A DNA stretch of 20,613 bases, taken from CAZNLL01 sp964573885. Its GTDB lineage: Bacteria; Desulfobacterota; DSM-4660; Desulfatiglandales; Desulfatiglandaceae. This document shows positions 14,581-20,613 of this stretch, one piece after another. Made by a program: the position numbers and the translations under genes. The stretch's first letter is position 1. Every line of letters starts with the position of its first letter. The notes under the pieces are model-generated. The model saw nothing but the letters and a program-made list of their open reading frames with translations. It searched no databases and was not told the DNA's origin. Where the stretch lies: contig CAZNLL010000066.1 of NCBI GenBank assembly GCA_964573885.1, positions 1-20,613 of the forward strand, in the 5' to 3' direction.

Positions 14581-16070
14581 GGCGTCTTCCGGAAAGGGCC
14601 ATTCCGGTCGGGTATTCAGCCTTGATAAGCGCTTATGATATGTCGGTTCCCCTGCCACGCATGCTATCCGCGACAGGAGAACACCACAGGGTTTACGAGG
14701 ACGGACAATGGCGCATTTGGACGCCGCGCCATGCGCCCAGAGCGAGTCTGGAAGGCCACCTCACCTTTGCCCTGAAATATGAGGGGCTGGATCTTGCCGT
14801 TTTGAAACGTCTTTTTGCTGCTGCGGGACCGGAAAAAATCTCAGCCCTGGTGCGGGCTAAACCCACAGGTCGCTATTCCCGGCGCATTTGGTTCCTCTAT
14901 GAATGGTTGACGGGGAACCCGCTTTCTTTACCCAATGCCGACCAGGGCGCCTATGTGCCTGTTGTTGATCTCCAAAAGCAGTGGGCCGTCGAGGGGGAGA
15001 ACTCCCCCCGCCACCGGGTCAGGAACAACCTTCCAGGCACACCGGCTTTCTGCCCGTTGATTTTTCGTACGAAAAGACTCGATCAATTTGTCCGCATGAA
15101 TTTGCCTGAAAAGGCTCGTGAGGTCGTGGCCAGTGTGCCCGGCGATGTTTTGGCCCGCGCCGCGGCCTTCCTGCTGTTGAAAGATTCAAAATCCAGTTAT
15201 GCAATCGAAGGAGAACGTGCACCGCAGGACCGGATTCAACGATGGGGCCGCGCCATCGGAGAGGCAGGGCAACGGCCGGTCGACCTGGATGAACTGCTGC
15301 GCCTGCAAAGAATTGTGATCGGCGATGCACGCTTTGTGCGCCTGGGGCTTCGGCAGGAAGGAGGATTTGTGGGTGAGCATGACCGCCAGACCCGTATGCC
15401 GCTTCCCCATCACATCAGTGCTCGTCCGGACGATCTCCCTTCTCTCATCAACGGCGTAGTTGCATTCGACCGGGCGGCGTCCCATAAGATGGATCCTGTT
15501 CTTGCCGCCGCAGTCCTGGCTTTCGGGTTTATTTATATTCATCCTTTTGAGGACGGCAACGGCCGGCTTCACCGCTATCTCATCCATCATGTTCTTGCTC
15601 GGAGAGGCATGAACCCGCCCGGCGTGGTGTTTCCTGTATCAGCGGCCATTCTGGAAAAAATCGATGCGTACCGTATTATTCTGGAAGGCTATTCGAAACG
15701 CCTGTTGCCGGTTATCCAGTGGAGGCCCACGGAAAACGGAAACGTCCGCGTGCTGAACAACACATCTGACTTTTACCGCTTTTTTGATGCGACTCCCCAT
15801 GCTGAGTTTCTTTACGCCTGCGTGCAAAAAACCATCGAGGAAGACCTGCCGAAAGAAGCCGAGTTCCTCAGACGATACGATGTGTTTCGCGACCGTGTGA
15901 ATCATATTGTGGATATGCCCGACCGCACCGTAGATCTTCTTTTCCGTTTTCTCACCCATAACAGGGGCCGGCTTTCAAATCGCGCAAGGAAGGGGGCCTT
16001 CTCTGAACTTACGGAGAAGGAAATTGCGTATATTGAGGAGGTCTTCAACGAGATCTTTGTTGTCGACTAA
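14526..16070 (+). CDS. Fic-domain protein (AMP-transferase type) with N-terminal inhibitory motif
   Basis: A 514-residue protein. Residues about 25-130 match the N-terminal region common in large bacterial Fic proteins (IPVGYSALISAYD, VPLPRMLSA, HAPRASLEGHLTFALKYEG). The inhibitory helix motif S-x-x-x-E-G is at Ser224-Gly229 (SYAIEG). The catalytic loop HPFEDGNGRLHR is complete (339-350, His339 catalytic, Glu342/Asp343 for the metal, Asn345 and Arg347 for ATP). Fic enzymes usually transfer AMP to Ser/Thr/Tyr of target proteins; the intact inhibitory motif suggests autoinhibition, with Glu228 clamping the Arg. The C-terminal about 130 residues are helical and may be a target- or DNA-binding part. 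The start is ATG at 14526; AGGAG lies 15 bases upstream, longer than ideal. No antitoxin partner is visible. Confidence 0.93.
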   Translation: MDPRIPHSFSGPVTVFRERRLPERAIPVGYSALISAYDMSVPLPRMLSATGEHHRVYEDGQWRIWTPRHAPRASLEGHLTFALKYEGLDLAVLKRLFAAAGPEKISALVRAKPTGRYSRRIWFLYEWLTGNPLSLPNADQGAYVPVVDLQKQWAVEGENSPRHRVRNNLPGTPAFCPLIFRTKRLDQFVRMNLPEKAREVVASVPGDVLARAAAFLLLKDSKSSYAIEGERAPQDRIQRWGRAIGEAGQRPVDLDELLRLQRIVIGDARFVRLGLRQEGGFVGEHDRQTRMPLPHHISARPDDLPSLINGVVAFDRAASHKMDPVLAAAVLAFGFIYIHPFEDGNGRLHRYLIHHVLARRGMNPPGVVFPVSAAILEKIDAYRIILEGYSKRLLPVIQWRPTENGNVRVLNNTSDFYRFFDATPHAEFLYACVQKTIEEDLPKEAEFLRRYDVFRDRVNHIVDMPDRTVDLLFRFLTHNRGRLSNRARKGAFSELTEKEIAYIEEVFNEIFVVD

Positions 16071-16087
16071 GTTGTTATTATTTCTGA

Positions 16088-16570
16088 TCAATCAGTATAG
16101 GGGGTATCAAGTCTGCCGTTGACCCCTTTTAATAGGCGAAGCTTCAATGGTTCCATGGGTAAGCCCATATCTTTACAGAATGCTACCGAAGTCGCGTGGA
16201 TAGGGAGAGAAATGATTTTCTCAACCATACCCGAGTGAAAGAACTTTCTCACGACTTTCCATTTGGTACATGATATTCGGGCGCAGAAATGGGCATTCCT
16301 TGAAAGGATCAGACTGAACAGCCACCACGCTGGGTACCCTCTGTCCAATAGCACCAGGTCGCCGTGGCGTATGTTGAGGAGATGTTGTGCTGCAAGCTTA
16401 CGTTCTCCGGAACCTTTTGGAGAGATCAGGGCATCAACGGTGGTTTTGTTTAGGACGTCAAAGAGTTGGGAGACTCTTGCCATAGGCGAGGGGTTCCCCT
16501 GGCGTACACCCCATACACCAAAATGCTCGGCAACAGCCTCGATGTGAGGCAATCGGGTTGTAGAACCATC
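16088..16570 (-). pseudogene. Degenerate IS4-type DDE transposase fragment
   Basis: The minus strand carries an internal piece of an IS4-type transposase. It begins in frame at YDGSTTRLPHIEAV, which holds the first catalytic Asp, and runs through FGVWGVRQGNPSPMARVSQL to HGDLVLLDRGYPAWWLF, with the second Asp at DRGYP. Both ends are lost: the normal N-terminal domain before DGST cannot be read, there is no ATG (only a TTG at 16552), and after PMEPLKLRLLKG the sequence stops before the third catalytic Glu. It represents about 160 of the usual 400 or more residues, so it is inactive. No terminal inverted repeats were recognised. It marks past transposition in this accessory stretch. Confidence 0.8.
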
Positions 16571-16816
16571 ATAGTTATATAATAAGCTAACCCTTAAGTT
16601 AATGACATTGAGGCTAAACTTGCAGATAAAAGATGCGGAGCTGGCCCTGAGAAGGCGTCAGGAGGGTTCATCTTGCTCGTTTCCAGCGTTTGGAACCCAA
16701 AAGTACGAAAAACCGGATGAACCCTAAGACCGTCCCTCATGGCGCCCGATACCGATGGCGCCAAGCTGTATCGGCGATCGTTCGATTCGGGCAATAGCGT
16801 GGCGCCCTTATTCTTG
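16571..16816. other. Spacer with no recognised gene
   Basis: About 250 bp between the transposase fragment and the ATPase promoter. A minus-strand frame (16594-16851) has no good start and unusual composition. GGCGCC occurs three times (16741-16806). This may be decayed IS DNA but I cannot show it. Confidence 0.3.
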
Positions 16817-16846
16817 TTGACATACCGTTGATTTACCGTGTAGATT
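16817..16846 (+). promoter_or_regulatory. Sigma-70-type promoter of the ATPase gene
   Basis: TTGACA at 16817-16822 and TAGATT at 16841-16846, spaced 18 bp. The expected transcription start, about 7 bp further, falls at or one base before the ATG at 16854, and there is no Shine-Dalgarno. This suggests a leaderless mRNA. Confidence 0.55.
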
Positions 16847-16853
16847 AACAATT

Positions 16854-18014
16854 ATGTATACAAGAACTCTGCAGAATCGATTGCCGAAAATCAGTTTTTT
16901 CCTCTTCGGCCCAAGGCAGGTGGGCAAAAGCACACTGCTTCAGCAGGAAAAGGCCGCCATGGTCATTGACCTTCTCGACCCTGAACTTCAGTTGTCCTAC
17001 AACAAGGCGCCAGGTCTTCTCAGGCAGCAGATAGAAGACCTTCCTGTCGACTCAGGAAAAAAGATCCTGATCGATGAGATTCAGCGTGTCCCGAAAATCC
17101 TGGATGTCGTCCATTCTCTCATGGAGCAGAGACCTGATTTTCAGTTCATGTTATGCGGCTCTTCAGCGCGAAAACTGCGGCACGGCGCCTCGAATCTCCT
17201 TGGGGGAAGGGCTGTATACCGCACCATGCACCCTTTGACGCTCAACGAATTGTCCAATGATTTCAAACTCCAATGGGTTCTGTCATACGGATGTCTGCCA
17301 AAGATTTACAGCGCCCTCAAAGAAAATGAAACAGCCCAGGCACTGGATCTCCTCCGGGGCTATGCCATCACCTATCTCAGAGAAGAGATCAAGGCGGAGG
17401 CCCTGGTACGCAATCTTCAGGGTTTTCAGAATTTCCTGGATATTGCCGTGGCCCAATATTCTGAACAGATCAATTTCTCTGCCGTGTCTCGGGATTGTCA
17501 GGTCGCTTTGTCGACCGTGAGGGAATATTATTCCATTTTGGAAGATACGCTTGTCGGTTTCTTTCTCTATCCGTATTTGAAAAGTGAGAGAAAACGAATG
17601 AGCCAGCAACCGAAATTCTACTTTTTCGATAATGGCGTGACACGGGCGCTTCTGGGCACTCTTCAAGACCCGCCCACCCCGCTGGAACAGGGTCGGCTTT
17701 TTGAACAATGGATCCTTCAGGAAATCGTTCGCATGAATGAATACGATCAGAAAGATTGGAAACTCTTTTTCTGGCGAACCAGTCATGGGGCTGAGGTGGA
17801 CATCGTCATCAGCCGCGGCGCGAAACTTCTATACGCCATTGAATGCAAATACAAACCTGAACCTTCCTCTGCCGATTTGTCCGGGTTAAGGTCTTTTCAC
17901 GACAGCCATCCGGATGTCCCCTGTTTTGTTGTCTCCCCGGTGAAGCAATCCTACCGCTTGTCTTTCGCGCGCGTTCTTCCTCCGGACAAGCTGCTCCAGG
18001 AACTGAACCCATAA
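16854..18014 (+). CDS. AAA ATPase with DUF4143 C-terminal domain
   Basis: A 386-residue protein of the large AAA_14/DUF4143 family. The ATPase part has Walker A GPRQVGKST (19-27), Walker B ILIDEIQ with Asp74-Glu75, and the LCGSSARK segment (100-107). The C-terminal domain ends with a restriction-nuclease-like core: FFWRTSHGAEVDIVI with Asp316, then AIECKYK with Glu330 and Lys332. The biochemical role of the family is unclear; members are common in variable genomic regions and have been linked to toxin-antitoxin-like or defence settings only by context. The start ATG at 16854 has no ribosome-binding site, but a promoter lies at the right distance for a leaderless message. The gene stands alone, between a transposase fragment and repeats. 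Full length for the family. Confidence 0.9.
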   Translation: MYTRTLQNRLPKISFFLFGPRQVGKSTLLQQEKAAMVIDLLDPELQLSYNKAPGLLRQQIEDLPVDSGKKILIDEIQRVPKILDVVHSLMEQRPDFQFMLCGSSARKLRHGASNLLGGRAVYRTMHPLTLNELSNDFKLQWVLSYGCLPKIYSALKENETAQALDLLRGYAITYLREEIKAEALVRNLQGFQNFLDIAVAQYSEQINFSAVSRDCQVALSTVREYYSILEDTLVGFFLYPYLKSERKRMSQQPKFYFFDNGVTRALLGTLQDPPTPLEQGRLFEQWILQEIVRMNEYDQKDWKLFFWRTSHGAEVDIVISRGAKLLYAIECKYKPEPSSADLSGLRSFHDSHPDVPCFVVSPVKQSYRLSFARVLPPDKLLQELNP

Positions 18015-18093
18015 GAGTAAATGCCGGCTCCTGTGGCAGCGGTCGCGGAAACCATGGCTGTTGTAAGCGGTATTGTTTGTGTGACAGACTAAA

Positions 18094-18230
18094 GTGGATA
18101 CCCGCAACCAATCCCGCCCAGGCGGGACTCACACAAAGCCACGAAGCCGCAAGGAAATTCTGTTTTGGGGTTTTAACCTGCGTCTTTTTCTCCTCTTTGT
18201 GTTCGTTGGGCCTCCGTGTGAGCTTATGAA
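18094..18230 (+). repeat. Dispersed repeat, copy A
   Basis: A 137-bp unit beginning GTGGATACCCGCAACC, containing the small hairpin TCCCGCCCAGGCGGGA, and ending CTCCGTGTGAG plus TTATGAA. Its first 61 bases match copy B (18781) in 60 positions; the middle differs and the end is conserved again. GACTCACAC near the start of the unit can pair with GTGTGAG at the end, so the unit may fold on itself. No coding capacity. Confidence 0.8.
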
Positions 18231-18380
18231 ATTGGGGGGAGTGAAATACAAGGGATTTTCTTCTTTTCTTATGACAGAAAACCAAGGGATAAGGCCTAAT
18301 TGATTATCGAGACCGATGGGAGGAACTGGAGGCGTCCAAACACCCCGCCTACACGAAAAAATGCCTCTGCTCAAAGAGTA

Positions 18381-18413
18381 TTGACCTCGCTGTAGGTACA
18401 CATTAATATGTAC
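18381..18413 (+). promoter_or_regulatory. Promoter and operator of the antitoxin remnant
   Basis: TTGACC (18381-18386), 17 bp, then TAATAT (18404-18409). The near-perfect palindrome GTACACATTAATATGTAC (18396-18413, one mismatched pair) covers the -10 element, the layout of an autoregulated toxin-antitoxin promoter. Confidence 0.7.
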
Positions 18414-18438
18414 GCGATAGCGAGGAGGTGGTGAATAA

Positions 18439-18531
18439 ATGGAAATAAATGCTGCAGAATTCCGCGCAAATTGCTTCAAAATACTTGATCCCTTTTTGAC
18501 CCCTTTTCTGCCTGCAAATTCTCAAGCATGA
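18439..18531 (+). pseudogene. Truncated Phd/YefM-type antitoxin
   Basis: A 30-codon frame starting MEINAAEFRANCFKILD, the typical first 17 residues of Phd/YefM antitoxins, then running into unrelated sequence (PFLTPFLPANSQA) and a stop. The ribosome-binding site GAGGAGG (18422-18428) is intact, as is the promoter upstream. The rest of the antitoxin and any toxin gene are missing; the break falls about at codon 18, after which the palindrome-rich repeat follows within 60 bp. It probably was cut by insertion or deletion. The N-terminal fragment is too short to fold as the normal DNA-binding domain. Confidence 0.7.
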
Positions 18532-18590
18532 TCAAAGCGTCCTTCTCTGGTGCCTGAGCCGGGTGGAGGTTGTCAGAGCCATGACCCCCC

Positions 18591-18676
18591 GCTGGTTCCC
18601 AAGCTCCGGCTTGGGTACCCCCGCTCCCTGGAAGCTCCAGCTTCTCGTGCGAATGAATTCGCACCTACAGGGGACG
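18591..18676. repeat. Palindrome-rich REP-like repeat
   Basis: Three short hairpins follow each other: CCCAAGCTCCGGCTTGGG (18598-18615), GAAGCTCCAGCTTC (18631-18644) and GTGCGAATGAATTCGCAC (18647-18664), then CTACAGGGG. This arrangement resembles repetitive extragenic palindromes found in many copies in proteobacterial genomes. No gene inside. Confidence 0.6.
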
Positions 18677-18780
18677 GTCCAAGAAAAAAAGGTTGCACTC
18701 AAATCAATAGCTGACCTTTTGATTGCACCCCCTTTTATCTTGACTTGAACAATGGGATATTGATAGTTGAAAAACCTAAT

Positions 18781-18918
18781 GTGGATACCCGCAACCAATC
18801 CCGCCCAGGCGGGACTCACACAAAGCCACGAAGCCGTAAGGGGTCTTATTTGAGGGCGTTGACGCAAATTATCCCTGCTTTTTCTTTGTGCGTCTTTGTC
18901 TCCGTGTGAGTCAATGAA
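18781..18918 (+). repeat. Dispersed repeat, copy B
   Basis: Second copy of the unit described at 18094, 138 bp, in the same orientation. The first 61 bases are almost identical, the middle is different, and it ends CTCCGTGTGAGTCAATGAA. Here GACTCACAC and GTGTGAGTC are perfect nine-base complements. It ends 78 bp before the second PqqD-like gene. Confidence 0.8.
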
Positions 18919-18996
18919 GAAGAGGTACTAATCGCACCACGCCATTCGCCACGGGGGATTCCGAAAACAACAGACTGCTCTTACAGGAGGGGATAA

Positions 18997-19278
18997 ATGA
19001 AAATCGATCTGAACAGCCGCATTGCAAGGTCCGACGGCCCGGTCTCGGCCCCGGTGGATGACGAACTGGTCATGGCCGATGTGGATGCCGGGAAATATTA
19101 CGCGTTGAACAATATCGCCACCGCCATCTGGGAAGGGATTGAAAAGGAGATCACGGTTCAGGACCTCTGCTCGAAACTCCAGGCAAAATACGATGTGCCC
19201 CCGGACCGGTGTGAAACCGAGGTCCTCGACTTCGTGAACCAGCTCCACACCAAAGGCCTGGTCAATGTAACCGAGTAG
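18997..19278 (+). CDS. PqqD-like RiPP recognition protein (lasso B1), right arm
   Basis: A 93-residue PqqD-type winged-helix protein: IDLNSRIARSDGPV, DDELVMADVDAGKYYALNNIA, AIWEGIEK, ITVQDLCSKLQAKYDV and CETEVLDFVNQL. It is predicted to bind the leader of a ribosomally made peptide and present it to the enzymes. The ATG at 18997 follows AGGAGG at a good distance. It is followed after 16 bp by the asparagine-synthetase-like gene on the same strand. It is a paralogue of the PqqD-like protein at 10322-10624, on the other side of the accessory region. Having one such protein per arm suggests separate substrates or separate enzyme partners. Confidence 0.9.
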   Translation: MKIDLNSRIARSDGPVSAPVDDELVMADVDAGKYYALNNIATAIWEGIEKEITVQDLCSKLQAKYDVPPDRCETEVLDFVNQLHTKGLVNVTE

Positions 19279-19294
19279 ATACGCTGGGTTAACC

Positions 19295-20613
19295 ATGAGC
19301 GCCATTTTCGGATTTGTTCATCTGGACGGCCGGCCCGCATCCCGGGAAAACCTGGAAGCCATGGCCGCGGCCCTCGACCATTGGGGGCCTGACGGCGTCC
19401 ATATCGGCTGTCATGGCGCTGCCGCTCTGGGCCATGCCCTGCTGACCGTCACGCCGGAATCGCCTTATGAGACCATGCCGTTTCATGATCCGGATTCGGA
19501 CGTGTTTCTGACCGCCGCTGCCCGGCTCGATAATCGGGACGAACTGCTGGCTCACTTCAGTATTCCATCAGCGGAACATCCCGTTTTTCCCGATGGCCGG
19601 CTGGTTTTCCTGAGTTATCAAAAATGGGGTGAGGACAGCCCGAAACATCTTTTCGGGGACTGGTCTTTCGTTGCCTGGCACGACCGGGACCGGAGACTCT
19701 TTCTGGCCCGGGACCAACTGGGCAATACCGGCCTGTATTACCATTACCGCCCCCCGCTCTTTGCCTTTACCTCCCATCCTGACGGGATTTTCGCCCTGCC
19801 CGGCATAGAACGTTGTATAAACGAAAAGCACATCGCCTCCTATCTCACGTTCATTCCCCTGGGAGAAAAGGAAGACACCTGCTGGATGGACATCCACACG
19901 CTTCTGTCCGGTTGCGCCATGACCGTGACGCCCCGGAGGATAGAGACGCGGATCCATTGGGAGATAACCGAACAGTCGCCGGTCGTCCGGCTGCGGGATG
20001 AGGATTATCTGGAGGGGTTTCTGCACCACTACCGGGCCGCGGTCAAGACCCGCCTTCGATCGACGCGGCCCATCGGGGCCACCCTGAGCGCGGGCCTGGA
20101 TTCCGGATCGGTCACGGCCTTGGCGGCCCAGGCCCTGAAACAAGAGGGCCGCACCCTCACGGCCTTTACCTCGGTCCCCCTTTACAAAGCCGATCACCTG
20201 GTCCCCGGCGCCCTGGCCGATGAATGGCCCCTGGCCCGCACTATCTCGCGTGAATACGACAACATCGACCATCAACCCATTGACGCGGCCAATGTCAGCC
20301 CCATCCAGGGTATTGAGCGTGCTGTGGCCATCATGCGCGCTCCTCAGCATGCGGCGACCAATGAGTTCTGGATCATGGCCCTGCATGATGCGGCCAGGGA
20401 ACAGGGCATCGGGGTCATGCTCACAGGCCAGTTGGGCAACGGCGGTGTATCCTGGAGCGGGGGCAAAAATCGTATCCTGTGCCTTTTTGCCGAAGGAAAA
20501 TGGGATGAGGGCGTGAAAGCCATGGCCCAATGGAAAAACCGGACCGGCCGTTCATGGATCCGGACCATTGCCGGCAGGGTGGCCAAGCCCTTGCTATGGC
20601 CCCACCTGCAGCG
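19295..20613 (+). CDS. Asparagine-synthetase-like protein (probable lasso cyclase), 3' end cut by window
   Basis: At least 439 residues are visible, open to the window end. Residues 1 to about 200 form a class-II glutaminase-like domain (MSAIFGFVHLDG, HWGPDG at 29-34, ARLDNRDEL). The synthetase domain begins near 235, with the ATP-pyrophosphatase loop LSAGLDSGS (264-272), corresponding to SGGxDS. The family activates a carboxylate with ATP; in lasso pathways it activates the Asp/Glu side chain for ring closure. Residue 2 is Ser, not the catalytic Cys needed to hydrolyse glutamine, consistent with a cyclase that does not use glutamine. The start ATG has no strong Shine-Dalgarno but is 16 bp after the PqqD stop, so coupling is likely. 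Ordinary asparagine synthetase is less likely given context and Cys2 loss. Confidence 0.87.
   Translation, partial: MSAIFGFVHLDGRPASRENLEAMAAALDHWGPDGVHIGCHGAAALGHALLTVTPESPYETMPFHDPDSDVFLTAAARLDNRDELLAHFSIPSAEHPVFPDGRLVFLSYQKWGEDSPKHLFGDWSFVAWHDRDRRLFLARDQLGNTGLYYHYRPPLFAFTSHPDGIFALPGIERCINEKHIASYLTFIPLGEKEDTCWMDIHTLLSGCAMTVTPRRIETRIHWEITEQSPVVRLRDEDYLEGFLHHYRAAVKTRLRSTRPIGATLSAGLDSGSVTALAAQALKQEGRTLTAFTSVPLYKADHLVPGALADEWPLARTISREYDNIDHQPIDAANVSPIQGIERAVAIMRAPQHAATNEFWIMALHDAAREQGIGVMLTGQLGNGGVSWSGGKNRILCLFAEGKWDEGVKAMAQWKNRTGRSWIRTIAGRVAKPLLWPHLQ

Noticed and set aside
16594..16851. 85-codon minus-strand open frame
   Set aside because: Starts at TTG without ribosome-binding site, overlaps the ATPase promoter, no recognisable protein features.
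18015..18996. CRISPR array, suggested by repeated sequences
   Set aside because: Only two long copies 690 bp apart with no regular spacers.
19568..20530. 320-codon open frame on the minus strand
   Set aside because: Antisense to the asparagine-synthetase-like gene; Gly/Arg-rich composition typical of a shadow frame in GC-rich coding DNA.

Overview
The window looks like a chromosomal segment of a Gram-negative bacterium, most likely a deltaproteobacterial or Desulfobacterota-type anaerobe. This is inferred from the gene mix (lipoprotein with lipobox, periplasmic binding protein, exported S9 peptidase, lasso-type RiPP genes, many toxin-antitoxin and IS fragments), not from a marker gene. No rRNA, tRNA or CRISPR array was seen.

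Left part (1-6440, all minus strand): a truncated extracellular solute-binding protein, a MaoC-type hydratase, a CPBP-family membrane protease, a lipoprotein of unknown function, an exported S9 prolyl-oligopeptidase-type hydrolase, and a toxin-antitoxin pair (PIN toxin followed by Phd/YefM-like antitoxin). The pair has a near-consensus promoter and a perfect palindromic operator directly at the toxin ATG.

Middle-left (6694-10624, minus strand): a compact operon with PqqD-like RiPP recognition protein, lasso-type B2 cysteine protease (apparently starting at ATT), an NTP_transf_5 nucleotidyltransferase and a fused ABC exporter. The matching cyclase half, a second PqqD-like gene plus an asparagine-synthetase-like gene cut by the window end, lies on the plus strand at 18997-20613. 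Together they look like one lasso-peptide-like locus with divergent arms. No precursor peptide gene is convincing inside the window.

The two arms are separated by about 8 kb of accessory DNA. This holds an IS21-family element (11058-14417) with the unusual order istA - primase/Toprim-like gene - istB, a Fic AMP-transferase, a degenerate IS4-type transposase, an AAA/DUF4143 ATPase with a probably leaderless promoter, two copies of a 137-138 bp dispersed repeat, a palindrome-rich repeat, and a truncated antitoxin gene that still has its promoter and operator.

The most unusual signals are: (1) a DnaG-like protein whose CHC2-type zinc finger has lost its zinc ligands, encoded between istA and istB and preceded in frame by what looks like the tail of IstA; (2) the split lasso-like locus with two PqqD-type proteins, an ATT-started B2 gene and a cyclase with Ser in place of Cys2; (3) three similar inverted repeats, about three and five helical turns apart, upstream of the left arm; (4) two toxin-antitoxin operators built from the same GTACA/TGTAC half-sites with different spacing.
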